49,718 nucleotides of DNA, taken from a virus. Every line of letters begins with the position of its first letter. Position 1 is the first letter of the stretch. The notes under the pieces were generated by a model that was given only the letters and a program-made list of their open reading frames with translations, made no database searches and was not told the origin of the DNA. The DNA lies in the IMG/VR virus record IMGVR_UViG_3300027659_000050, positions 1 to 49,718 of that record. One strand, 5' to 3'. The position numbers and the translations under genes are program-made. Of the stretch, positions 28,425 through 35,382 are shown one piece after another.

Positions 28425-28440
28425 ACGGGGAAAGCCCCGT
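28425..28440. other. GC-rich intergenic hairpin
   Basis: ACGGGG-AAAG-CCCCGT, perfect 6-bp stem, 10 bp after the stop of the minus-strand gene at 28451 and without a clear minus-strand U-tract. A second weak stem (GCAC/GTGC) flanks it. May shape the mRNA between two genes rather than terminate it. Confidence 0.5.
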
Positions 28441-28450
28441 TTCGATTTTA

Positions 28451-28714
28451 TCAGGCCTCAGCGTAAGCGGATTCGATACGCTCGCCGCTGTGGTCGCAAT
28501 AGAGGGAGGAATCTTCCCAATTAGCTTCACAAGCGACAACCCTCCACCCATCGTTTACTTTGTTACGAATAGACCAGATCACAGCGCGGAAATTAGCGCG
28601 GACACTATCAAACGAAAGCGCGGCCCCGTCTGACGTGATAAAAAACAAAGGATAGCAACCCGGCCAAGAATAAGCACCGGATCGAAGAACAGTTTTAAGT
28701 TGAGTAGTTGTCAT
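28451..28714 (-). CDS. Conserved small phage/megaplasmid protein
   Basis: 87 residues. Layout LKTVLRSGAYSWPGCYPLFFI, DGAALSF, WRVVACEANWED and CDHSGERIESAYAE is the signature of an uncharacterised short family common in phages and large plasmids (A-W-P-G-G-Y-P ... W-E-D ... H-T-G-x-x-I-E-S-A-Y), from memory. The conserved Cys/His residues could bind a metal. Start context CTAATTATG. Function unknown. Confidence 0.7.
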   Translation of the reverse strand: MTTTQLKTVLRSGAYSWPGCYPLFFITSDGAALSFDSVRANFRAVIWSIRNKVNDGWRVVACEANWEDSSLYCDHSGERIESAYAEA

Positions 28715-28716
28715 AA

Positions 28717-28845
28717 TTAGCGGGGTAGTTTGTGCATGATGATTGAAAGACCAACGCGCACAGCAAGAATGCCCGCGCAGATGTAGGCTAGGTTAATTGT
28801 GTCGGATGACACAGGAAGGGATAGAATGTGAGTAATAGTGTTCAT
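28717..28845 (-). CDS. 42-residue membrane microprotein
   Basis: ATG 28845 to TAA 28717, 2 bp before the next start. A hydrophobic helix (TINLAYICAGILAVRVGLSI) suggests one membrane pass. First gene behind the structured leader and promoter at 29001-29028. Function unknown. Confidence 0.5.
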   Translation of the reverse strand: MNTITHILSLPVSSDTINLAYICAGILAVRVGLSIIMHKLPR

Positions 28846-28995
28846 TTGGTTTTCTAATGTGAACGCTCGAAAGCGTCCTTTGTTTGTATTGATTCGCGCC
28901 TATCAAAGACAGGCGCGAAAGTTTTTTCTACTCAAAGATCAGATTGTGAAGTTGTCCGCTAAGGCTCATTCAGAGCCACTCAACGAACATCACGA
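28846..28995 (-). promoter_or_regulatory. Structured 5' leader of minus-strand accessory operon
   Basis: About 150 nt between the promoter at 29001-29028 and the ATG at 28845. Three perfect hairpins read on the minus strand: GGCTC/GAGCC, TTCGCGCCT/AGGCGCGAA (28893-28919) and ACGCT-TTCG-AGCGT (28863-28876). On the plus strand the middle stem is followed by GTTTTTTC and could be an intrinsic terminator for that direction. Confidence 0.5.
28893..28928 (+). terminator. Plus-strand terminator-like hairpin
   Basis: TTCGCGCCT / AGGCGCGAA with a 9-nt loop, then AGTTTTTTCT. No plus-strand gene precedes it, so it may act only as a leader hairpin for the minus-strand operon. Confidence 0.45.
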
Positions 28996-29000
28996 GAGAG

Positions 29001-29028
29001 AGAATACGCTATGCATTCAATATGTCAA
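29001..29028 (-). promoter_or_regulatory. Sigma-70-like minus-strand promoter
   Basis: Read on the minus strand: TTGACA (29028-29023), 16-bp spacer, TATTCT (29006-29001). It drives the accessory genes from 28845 to 27045. Confidence 0.75.
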
Positions 29029-29040
29029 TAGTTTTTTTTC

Positions 29041-29718
29041 ATCTATTTTCATGATAGCATAAGCAAGAACCATGCCAATCTGTGAACAAAGAAATATTGA
29101 CGTGATAAAACAGGGCAAACACGGGACGCGATCTGCCATGTTTCAACGATATATCGCTATAGACCGATATATGAATATAAGAGCGAAAACAGGCCATACC
29201 ACTAATGCGCTCTAATCAAACAAAGCCCACCAGTGCCAACCTCGCGCAACGATTTTCGGCGTTGTCTCCCCATATACAACGAAGTAGCCTTTTTCACAAG
29301 ATGAGCCAATATCACGCCAATCCCTCACAATATAGCAAAGCCCATTTCTGCCAATATCGCGCCCCATTCTCTCATGCCATTCGATGCAACGAATCCCGCC
29401 ACATTCGATGCGCTCCGATCTGGTGACAATCTCACCGATCTGGTGACACTATGAGCGATCTTATATCACCAGCCAATCGGGACAGGACATAATCAAACTA
29501 AGCACAGCGACAACGACAGGGGCAGATCAAACTAGGTGCAGCACAGCACAGGGACTCAAAGGAATCTCTTTGTGGCTGGAGCCGGACGGCATGGGTGGAC
29601 TCCCGGCACAGCCCAAACTGGCGAGCCTCCCAAATCCAGAAACTCCTCTTTATCTACACAAACCCCTAAAATACCCTGTCAATACTGGGATGTAACCATC
29701 CTTTGTTTTTGTGTGGGA
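29041..29718. other. Gene-poor repeat-rich region, possible origin
   Basis: No credible gene in about 680 bp; open frames here have low-complexity composition and no supporting start context. Direct repeats: CCGATCTGGTGACA at 29415-29428 and 29435-29448 (20-bp period) with an inverted CTGGTGA nearby; ATTCGATGC twice; GCCAATATC(A/G)CGCC twice. An inverted repeat ATATATCG-N8-CGATATAT lies at 29149-29172. The region sits between two minus-strand modules. Iterons plus AT-rich palindrome fit a replication origin or regulatory island; this is inference. Confidence 0.4.
29415..29448 (+). repeat. 14-bp tandem-spaced direct repeat
   Basis: CCGATCTGGTGACA at 29415 and again at 29435. An inverted partial copy (TATCACCAG) follows at about 29464-29472. 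Confidence 0.6.
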
Positions 29719-29734
29719 TTATCGTTAACGATAG
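29719..29734. promoter_or_regulatory. Palindrome site 13
   Basis: TTATCGTTAACGATAG at the 3' end of the long minus-strand operon; the stop of the last microprotein gene lies inside it. Confidence 0.75.
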
Positions 29735-29805
29735 CGGTTCTCTAGGAGGAGACAGATGACTAGTGTTAGCCAAGCTAGGAGTAGGGCTAGGGTTTGGTAG
29801 GACAT
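29725..29805 (-). CDS. 26-residue membrane microprotein
   Basis: ATG 29805 to TAA 29725. Nearly all hydrophobic (TLALLLAWLTLVICLLL) with a basic end ENRYR, so a single-pass peptide is plausible. It begins inside the end of the upstream 59-residue gene. The stop codon lies in palindrome site 13. Very short, so coding status is uncertain. Confidence 0.4.
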   Translation of the reverse strand: MSYQTLALLLAWLTLVICLLLENRYR

Positions 29806-29966
29806 TTCTTGTTCTTGGTGAAGAAGGAGGTTAGTTTGATGCCACGGGATTCTAGGAATTTGTTACAGGCTTTTTTGACATCTTCTCCATTGGTGACAGT
29901 TTTGTATCCTGCGCGAGCGTCATTTGGGGATACGTTTTGTTCTAGGTTGAGGTTATTGTGTTTCAT
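29787..29966 (-). CDS. 59-residue basic protein
   Basis: ATG 29966 overlaps the stop of a 19-residue gene (ATGA). Polar, with AGYKTVTNGEDVKKACNKFLESRG and a Lys-rich tail (FFTKNKKCPTKP). No family recognised. Overlaps on both sides support it as part of the operon tail. Confidence 0.5.
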   Translation of the reverse strand: MKHNNLNLEQNVSPNDARAGYKTVTNGEDVKKACNKFLESRGIKLTSFFTKNKKCPTKP

Positions 29967-30022
29967 TTTTTGAATGCTTTGTATATGAGGATGGAGTCTA
30001 GTAGTAGGAGTAGGTAGATCAT
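29963..30022 (-). CDS. 19-residue hydrophobic micro-ORF
   Basis: MIYLLLLLDSILIYKAFKK: a hydrophobic core with a Lys-rich C-terminus. ATG overlaps the deaminase stop (ATGA) and its stop overlaps the next ATG. It may be a real membrane peptide or only a coupling device. Confidence 0.35.
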   Translation of the reverse strand: MIYLLLLLDSILIYKAFKK

Positions 30023-30408
30023 AATTGGATTAGGGTGACTCCCATTTTCTGGGCAGTTATAAGGGCGGTGGGGTCTGTTTGGTAGATGTCTTTGTAGATA
30101 ACTCTTTTTATCTTATAGGCTACTAGGGTCTTTAAGCAGTCTGAGCATGGGAGTAATGTGGAGCAGAGTGTCTTTCCTTCGCCGGGTTGGGTGTATCTGA
30201 GGGCGTTCTGTTCTGCGTGGATGACGTACTTCCTTCTCTCATCTCTGTCTGACCAGTCTTCTTCTATACCTTGTGGGAATCCGTTGTACCCTACTGAGGC
30301 TATGGAGTTATCTTCTCTGAGAATGACTGCCCCGACTTGTCTCCACGGGTCTTTGCTTTTCTTAGCTACTACTTCAGCTATACTCATAGCGTATTCGTCC
30401 CAGTTCAT
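30019..30408 (-). CDS. Deoxycytidylate (dCMP) deaminase
   Basis: 129 residues with the zinc-dependent cytidine/deoxycytidylate deaminase signature: His64-Ala-Glu66 (HAE) and PCSDC with Cys88 and Cys91 as zinc ligands. GYNGFPQGI (40-48) matches the substrate-binding loop of dCMP deaminases. It converts dCMP to dUMP, feeding thymidylate synthesis during phage replication. Start overlaps the upstream stop (ATGA). No thymidylate synthase is seen in the window. A modified-base pathway is an alternative role given nearby glycosyltransferases. Confidence 0.9.
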   Translation of the reverse strand: MNWDEYAMSIAEVVAKKSKDPWRQVGAVILREDNSIASVGYNGFPQGIEEDWSDRDERRKYVIHAEQNALRYTQPGEGKTLCSTLLPCSDCLKTLVAYKIKRVIYKDIYQTDPTALITAQKMGVTLIQL

Positions 30409-30611
30409 TTGGTGAATTGTATCTCGTCTAGCATATCAGATGGATTTCTCTGCCCGTTTGCCATTGCCTCTATCCATCTTGCTGGATCAATTGTAGCTGT
30501 ATGCGTCCATCCATCTCGCAATTTTTTCTCTATTGCTAGAGTTTCTTGCGCCGCATGAATCTTCACTGTCCCTTCTTTAGAGAAGATAAATAACATGGTG
30601 TCTAAAATCAT
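30405..30611 (-). CDS. 68-residue hypothetical protein
   Basis: Short alpha/beta protein (TMLFIFSKEGTVKIHAAQETL, DPARWIEAMANGQRNPSDML). ATGA-type overlaps with the glycosyltransferase upstream and the deaminase downstream. No family recognised. Confidence 0.6.
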   Translation of the reverse strand: MILDTMLFIFSKEGTVKIHAAQETLAIEKKLRDGWTHTATIDPARWIEAMANGQRNPSDMLDEIQFTK

Positions 30612-31504
30612 AGGTTATTTATGTAATTGATCCATTCATTACGAATGATAGCCCAGTCTATGGATTTCCCTATTTCATAGGATTCATTACAGAGTGTTCT
30701 ATAATAAGAAGAATCTGCTTTCATTTTTTCTATTTCGTATACTGCTTTGTAGATGAATCCTTCTTCATCTAATGGGAGAAGTTTACCTCCCCCATTTTTG
30801 AGGTATTCTGGTGCTATCCCAGTAGGAGTCCCAAGTACAGGTATTCCACAAGAGAATGCTTCTAACATTGGGTATGGATTACCTTCTACTAAGGAGGCAA
30901 AGATAACCAATCCTATTTCATTGTACATTTGTTCAACTGCAAGGAAGTTAACTGATTCACTTTTTACTAATTGAAGGTTTGTTTTTTCAGCTATTACATC
31001 TATTAAATGCCCACGTTTAACGTCATATCCTTGGTCTATTCTCTGTGATTTAGCAAAACTTCCTATGTTCTTTAGTTCTGAACTAATATTTTTAGGATAT
31101 TGGTTTTGGAATGTTCCTATTTTTAGTAGACTTGGAACCCTACCTACCCCATGAGATAGTGATACATTTTGAAGTAATGGTGCTATAGCGGCGTACCCGC
31201 CTAGTTTATCAAACCAATCTTTCTTTCCTTCTCTAACTGGGTTATAGACATCACAATCTTGGTGGAGAACGGCGATTGTTCTTTCTAGTGGAACTCCATA
31301 TCTTTCGTGGATTAAGAAACATCCATATGGTATTGACATTATATAATCATATTTCTTTAAGAATAATTCAAAATCTTTATGTGTGTATTGGTTATTCCAA
31401 CAAGCAATATCACAATAAATGTCAGGGTGTAATGCTTTGATTAATTCATTATGAATCTTTCCAAACACCCACCCGTTGTGAATAAAGAATAAAACCTTTT
31501 TCAT
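30608..31504 (-). CDS. Glycosyltransferase (GT4-like, GT-B fold)
   Basis: 298 residues. The C-terminal donor-binding half has SLVEGNPYPMLEAFSCGIPV, then GTPTGIAPEYLKNGGG (about 205-250), the E-x7-E-like nucleotide-sugar region of GT4-type enzymes. The N-terminal half starts KVLFFIHNGW and is shorter than usual. It shares the APxxLxNGGG segment with the glycosyltransferase at 32097, so the two are likely paralogues. Sugar donor and acceptor cannot be told. Confidence 0.8.
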   Translation of the reverse strand: MKKVLFFIHNGWVFGKIHNELIKALHPDIYCDIACWNNQYTHKDFELFLKKYDYIMSIPYGCFLIHERYGVPLERTIAVLHQDCDVYNPVREGKKDWFDKLGGYAAIAPLLQNVSLSHGVGRVPSLLKIGTFQNQYPKNISSELKNIGSFAKSQRIDQGYDVKRGHLIDVIAEKTNLQLVKSESVNFLAVEQMYNEIGLVIFASLVEGNPYPMLEAFSCGIPVLGTPTGIAPEYLKNGGGKLLPLDEEGFIYKAVYEIEKMKADSSYYRTLCNESYEIGKSIDWAIIRNEWINYINNL

Positions 31505-32100
31505 TTACTTAAAATTAGATTTTCTGAATGGAATTTAATATTAGGAAACATCTTATGAAGTGAGAATGCAATTTCATCTATCTTATTAGTATTACCATAT
31601 CTGCCAATGATATATTCTACTGTTATTGAATCGCAGGATATTTTATTAGAAAGAATGTTTTTTGCTACTTCTTTAAAGATAATATGATCATGTCCCTCTG
31701 TGTCTATTTTAAGAATGTCAATATGCTCGATATTGTATTTAGATATAAGATTATCAAATGATATGATATTGATCTTCTTTGATTCTATAATTGATATAGG
31801 AACTCCAAAGTTATTAAGATAATTAACTACAATAACGTGAGGTTCATTTATCTTGCTACATCCTTTCATCCACATTGGAAGGTTGTGTGATATAATCTTT
31901 TCTTCTGGAACATAGAATATATCAATTGATCCATCTTTATCTGAACAAGCTGAGTTCTCTTTTTGAATGTTTTCTCCAGATGGAAGCCTGTTTAAGTACT
32001 CTTTCATTGGTTCAACTAGAAGATAGTTTTTATCTTTAGAGAATGTTCCATCAGCAACTTCAAAGTCACACGTTCCTATATCTACATAGTCGTAGTTCAT
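31501..32100 (-). CDS. FkbM-family methyltransferase
   Basis: 199 residues. SAM-binding start YDYVDIGTCDFEVADG (motif I-like), acidic LLVEPM (about 27-32), and HIDILKIDTEGHDHIIF (about 133-149), the D-x-E-G-x-(D/E) signature of FkbM methyltransferases. These usually O-methylate sugars. Overlaps with glycosyltransferase genes on both sides support a role in trimming or capping a glycan. AT-rich compared with the replication genes. Confidence 0.8.
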   Translation of the reverse strand: MNYDYVDIGTCDFEVADGTFSKDKNYLLVEPMKEYLNRLPSGENIQKENSACSDKDGSIDIFYVPEEKIISHNLPMWMKGCSKINEPHVIVVNYLNNFGVPISIIESKKINIISFDNLISKYNIEHIDILKIDTEGHDHIIFKEVAKNILSNKISCDSITVEYIIGRYGNTNKIDEIAFSLHKMFPNIKFHSENLILSK

Positions 32101-33077
32101 ATTGTTTCAATAAACTCCCTAATCCCATTTTCCCATTGAGATTTTACACTATTCCAAGTGTGATTTTGTAGTGTATTTTCTCTAATGCGAATTGACTCTT
32201 TTTGAAATTCATCTGGGTTTTCTTTCCAGAATTTCAAAACATTTACTGCCATGTTAATATATTCTTGCTCATCGAATGTTTCAGTCATTACGCCACCACC
32301 ATTTGCCAAGAATTGCGGAGCATGACCAGCAGGAGATGCAATGATTGGGATACCACATATACCAGCTTCAAATAAACCTAATGGGCCTGACTCATAGATT
32401 GATGTCATCATATAAACATCAACTTGTTTATACATTAAATCCATTGCTTGAAATGGAATGTCCCCACGCATAATTAATGGTATTCCACTCAACTCAGATG
32501 TTGTTACAGCAAGATGACCTCGCTTTGTATTCATTCCTTGACCTTGTGTAGAATCAAAGTGAGTGAAATATCCTAAACTATTAACTGATTTTCTTACAAA
32601 TGTTGATTGAGGAAAGTTGTTTTCATCTACTCCCAATTGAGATAAAATCAATTTACTGGCAATCTTAGGGACTTCTTTCTTTACAGCATGGATTGTATTT
32701 GGAGATACACAGAGTATTTTTTTAAATAAATCCATGTCATTAAATAATAATTCACGATTTGTATAATTTCTCAGCCGAGATTGTTTTGCGTTAAATGTAT
32801 AGTCAGCCACTTGTTGAGGCCCATGACATACTGGTAATATTTTTTTAAGAACCTTCTCACTGAATGCTCCACCAATAGCTTCTTGAGCAGAGTTCATATC
32901 TATCAAGATTGCATCATAAACATCTGCAAAATTATCAAAACTATAATGATTAGGATCAAATGACCAATTGATAAATGTAAAGTTGAATTTATCTGATAGA
33001 TTATTAATTAAATCCCAGTACACTCTAGCATGGCTCCATAGCCCCATTCCGTAGATTAATATTTTTGGTTTTGTCAT
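32097..33077 (-). CDS. Glycosyltransferase (GT4-like)
   Basis: 326 residues, GT-B fold. N-terminus PKILIYGMGLWSHARVYWDL; C-terminal half YESGPLGLFEAGICGIPI followed by SPAGHAPQFLANGGG, the donor-sugar pocket pattern. Ends in a helical region typical of GT4. ATGA overlaps with the genes on both sides. Substrate unknown. Confidence 0.8.
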   Translation of the reverse strand: MTKPKILIYGMGLWSHARVYWDLINNLSDKFNFTFINWSFDPNHYSFDNFADVYDAILIDMNSAQEAIGGAFSEKVLKKILPVCHGPQQVADYTFNAKQSRLRNYTNRELLFNDMDLFKKILCVSPNTIHAVKKEVPKIASKLILSQLGVDENNFPQSTFVRKSVNSLGYFTHFDSTQGQGMNTKRGHLAVTTSELSGIPLIMRGDIPFQAMDLMYKQVDVYMMTSIYESGPLGLFEAGICGIPIIASPAGHAPQFLANGGGVMTETFDEQEYINMAVNVLKFWKENPDEFQKESIRIRENTLQNHTWNSVKSQWENGIREFIETI

Positions 33078-34183
33078 GGATAGTATTTGTAGAGTGAGTT
33101 AAGTCCGTTTCCGTCTGCGTACCATCCCCGACCCGTGTATATATCAAGGATGTCATTGAAGTACTTTTCGTACATTGGTGCTACCTTCTCTAAGGTGAAG
33201 TTCTTACCGAAGGCTAGGCAGTCCGCTGGTCTGATCTTCTTTATGTTGTGCATGGCATCTATGAAGTCTCCCATAGTCCTGCATCGGTATCCTGTAATAC
33301 CATGTGGGTTGTTTTCTGCAAAGCAGCCCCAGTCTGTAGTTAGGGTGGGAGTACCAGAGAGTAAGTTCTCTACTTGGACTCCACCGAAGGGTTCTACATA
33401 CATCGAAGGGATGAAAGAAGCTGTTGCGTTGGACATTAACTTCTTTCTTTTGTTAACGTCTGCGTACCCTACATACTCAACGTGATCTGGGAGTTTGTAA
33501 CCTTCCTCTTTTTGCCCAGCTATTACTAGTTTTTTGCCGAGGATTTCAGTCGCTTGAATAGCAACTTCCACTCCCTTACCAGAATATACCCGACCAAGGT
33601 AAAGATAGTAATCCTCTTTTTTCTCGTTATAATCGAAATCATCAATATCAAAATAGTTAGGTATGACAACTTCATACCAGTCTTGTCTACAGGAACCTAC
33701 ACCTTGCATACCAGCATAAGCATGGTAGATGGCATAGGATTCAAACACTTTAAATCGCGCCCAGTGACCGCCAGCATATCCAATGCCCGGCTCTACTACG
33801 ATCATATCATGTTGGTGTGCATCACATATCGGTCTGACTCCGCTTCCCCAAAATGGAAGAATAAAGTCGTTCTTTTTCTTTCTAAAACCTACTTCTTTAA
33901 TAGCGTTTTTGTAGAAGGTTTGATAAGCATGATCACCAGTATCAAACTTAAAAAATGTCTTACGCCAGTCATGGCTACCATAGGATTTTTTAAAGTCATC
34001 ATTGGTTAATACAGTAACGTGTTCAGTGCATGGTAGGTCAGAGTCCTCATGCCCGTAGTGGATTACTTCATGCCCACGTTCGGTCATCATCTTTCCAAAC
34101 TTAACTACTTTCTGTGTGTAAGCACAGGCGTTAAATTGTTTAGATGAGACTGTGTGAGGAAGCCCTAAGATATGGAATCTCAT
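33074..34183 (-). CDS. Glycosyltransferase family 4
   Basis: 369 residues. N-terminal FHILGLPHTVSSKQFNACAY; central YLYLGRVYSGKG (193-204), the usual start of the C-terminal Rossmann domain; EPFGGVQVE (264-272) supplies the catalytic-side E-x7-E. LVIAGQ and YVGY strands lie between. Base composition is closer to neighbouring phage genes than the other two glycosyltransferases. Likely first enzyme of the cassette. Confidence 0.85.
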   Translation of the reverse strand: MRFHILGLPHTVSSKQFNACAYTQKVVKFGKMMTERGHEVIHYGHEDSDLPCTEHVTVLTNDDFKKSYGSHDWRKTFFKFDTGDHAYQTFYKNAIKEVGFRKKKNDFILPFWGSGVRPICDAHQHDMIVVEPGIGYAGGHWARFKVFESYAIYHAYAGMQGVGSCRQDWYEVVIPNYFDIDDFDYNEKKEDYYLYLGRVYSGKGVEVAIQATEILGKKLVIAGQKEEGYKLPDHVEYVGYADVNKRKKLMSNATASFIPSMYVEPFGGVQVENLLSGTPTLTTDWGCFAENNPHGITGYRCRTMGDFIDAMHNIKKIRPADCLAFGKNFTLEKVAPMYEKYFNDILDIYTGRGWYADGNGLNSLYKYYP

Positions 34184-34386
34184 ATACTTGTCATTAATTC
34201 TTTAAGTTGTTTAATCTTCTCTTCTAACATTTGAATATGTTTAATATAAGAAGAGTCTACTTCGTAGGTTGTCCAGCCCGTCCTACACCCTAACTTGGTG
34301 CAGTCGCGCCTTCTCATTATTCTATCTCCTTGTTCCCTAGAATCACAGACACTAGAGTTTGATCCACACTTAGGGCATCTTTTCAT
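34180..34386 (-). CDS. NrdR-like zinc ribbon protein without ATP-cone
   Basis: 68 residues. CPKCGS (Cys4, Cys7), CDSRE (14-18), RRRDC (25-29, Cys29), Cys34 and TTYE (39-42) reproduce the N-terminal zinc ribbon of NrdR (CPxC ... DSR ... RRRR-C ... FTTYE), with the second Cys pair two residues wider. After TTYE comes a short coiled coil (MLEEKIKQLKELM) in place of the ATP-cone domain of the 150-residue NrdR. NrdR represses ribonucleotide reductase genes; a DNA-binding mimic or competitor is possible. The ribbon is clear, the role inferred. Confidence 0.7.
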   Translation of the reverse strand: MKRCPKCGSNSSVCDSREQGDRIMRRRDCTKLGCRTGWTTYEVDSSYIKHIQMLEEKIKQLKELMTSI

Positions 34387-34509
34387 TTAGGATTTTATCC
34401 CACGCTTACGTTCCATCTTCTTCATGGCTTTAGATTCCATCTTTTCGTGCATCTTCTTGCTGCATCCTTTTTTCATGCCACAACATTTCTTTCCGTTTTC
34501 TTTTTTCAT
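34387..34509 (-). CDS. 40-residue Lys/Cys-rich protein
   Basis: ATG 34509 to TAA 34387; stop and next ATG abut (TAAATG). Extremely basic (KKENGKKCCGMKKGCSKKMH), with three cysteines and a Lys/Met-rich helix. It might bind nucleic acid or zinc. Placement between coupled genes supports translation. Confidence 0.45.
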   Translation of the reverse strand: MKKENGKKCCGMKKGCSKKMHEKMESKAMKKMERKRGIKS

Positions 34510-34510
34510 A

Positions 34511-34678
34511 TTATTTTTTCTTTTTCTTCATTCCTGCTTCACTCATTGCAATTGCCACGGCTTGTTTACGGCTCTTGGCTAGGGGTGCTTTCTTCGGGCC
34601 TTTAGGGTTGATACCAGCGTGGAGTGTCCCACGTTTGTACTCACCCATAACTTTAGCTACTTTAGTTTTTGGTTTCAT
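34511..34678 (-). CDS. DUF6496-like small basic protein
   Basis: 55 residues. KVAKVMGEYKRGTLHAG, then LAKSRKQAVAIAMSEAGMKKK. The pattern V-M-x-E-(F/Y)-K-x-G-x-L-x-x-G ... SRKQAIAIAxSEAG is that of the DUF6496 family as I remember it, found in phages and bacteria and of unknown function. Overlaps the resolvase-like stop by ATGA and precedes the next ATG closely. Confidence 0.7.
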   Translation of the reverse strand: MKPKTKVAKVMGEYKRGTLHAGINPKGPKKAPLAKSRKQAVAIAMSEAGMKKKKK

Positions 34679-35004
34679 AGTCCGTCTATTCCTTCTCTTA
34701 ATAGTTTAAAGAACGTGGAGGCAGAGATGGTAACCTTCCAGTCTTTGTTGTTTTTCTTGTGAGCAACCGCCCACGCAATGCCATTAGCATCACGCTCTGC
34801 TTGTTCGCAAGCCTTATCTAAATTTAAATTCTGAACACACTTAACTTCAAAGTGGAGTACACCTTTCATTTCTTCGCATACTACATCGGGGGAGTCTTGT
34901 CCTCCTGCGTGTTGTTGTCCACGTTTAGCGGTGTAACCTTCGGCGCGGAGTTGGTCACGCCACATTCTCTCTCCTCTGGCTCCTTTAGCTCTTGAGTTTA
35001 TCAT
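34675..35004 (-). CDS. Holliday-junction-resolvase-like nuclease
   Basis: 109 residues with the archaeal Hjc/PD-(D/E)XK layout: SRAKGARGER with Glu12, GYTAKRGQQ (about 23-31), SPDVV with Asp40, and FEVK with Glu53-x-Lys55. The length suits a single nuclease domain. It probably resolves branched recombination or replication intermediates before packaging. It sits in the replication operon downstream of DnaB and overlaps both neighbours. A VRR-NUC or restriction-type nuclease is the alternative. Confidence 0.75.
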   Translation of the reverse strand: MINSRAKGARGERMWRDQLRAEGYTAKRGQQHAGGQDSPDVVCEEMKGVLHFEVKCVQNLNLDKACEQAERDANGIAWAVAHKKNNKDWKVTISASTFFKLLREGIDGL

Positions 35005-35189
35005 ATTGTATCCCTTTTGATTAAGTCTAAAATTACTTTCAATCGTTTGATTTCATCCAATGCCTCGTCACGCTCGCGTTCCAGTTTCTCACATTTCACG
35101 GTTAGCGTTGCTGCTAAGCGAGTCGGTGGGTGATCGGCTGCTTGAGCATTACGGATAATGCTATTCGTTTCTGGTGTATTCATATCCAT
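35001..35189 (-). CDS. 62-residue coiled-coil protein
   Basis: N-terminal IIRNAQAADHPPTRLAAT, then a heptad stretch (VKCEKLERERDEALDEIKRL). Overlaps the resolvase-like gene (ATGA) and the gene upstream. Resembles small phage regulators in form only; function unknown. Confidence 0.55.
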   Translation of the reverse strand: MDMNTPETNSIIRNAQAADHPPTRLAATLTVKCEKLERERDEALDEIKRLKVILDLIKRDTI

Positions 35190-35368
35190 TTACCATCTCC
35201 AATTTCTTTGATTGAAATTTGAATATCCCAAAGGTGTACCCAAACTGATTGCTCTCTTAGCCATGCTAAAAACGTATCCATCGCTTGTGGCGAAGATTCA
35301 GCATCAGTAAACACTTCTCCTTTAAATATATTGGATGGAGAGTTGTAGTTTATTTTGTATGTTTTCAT
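35180..35368 (-). CDS. 62-residue hypothetical protein
   Basis: Beta-rich start (KTYKINYNSPSNIFKGEVF), then a helix (SPQAMDTFLAWLREQS) and a beta end (VHLWDIQISIKEIG). Its end overlaps the next gene by 10 bp. No family recognised. Confidence 0.55.
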   Translation of the reverse strand: MKTYKINYNSPSNIFKGEVFTDAESSPQAMDTFLAWLREQSVWVHLWDIQISIKEIGDGKWI

Positions 35369-35382
35369 ATTCGGTGTGTCAT

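Noticed and set aside
28838-29426. Plus-strand open frames of 60-75 codons in the gene-poor island
   Set aside because: Repeat-driven composition, no start context, no overlap coupling and no match to any family I recognise.
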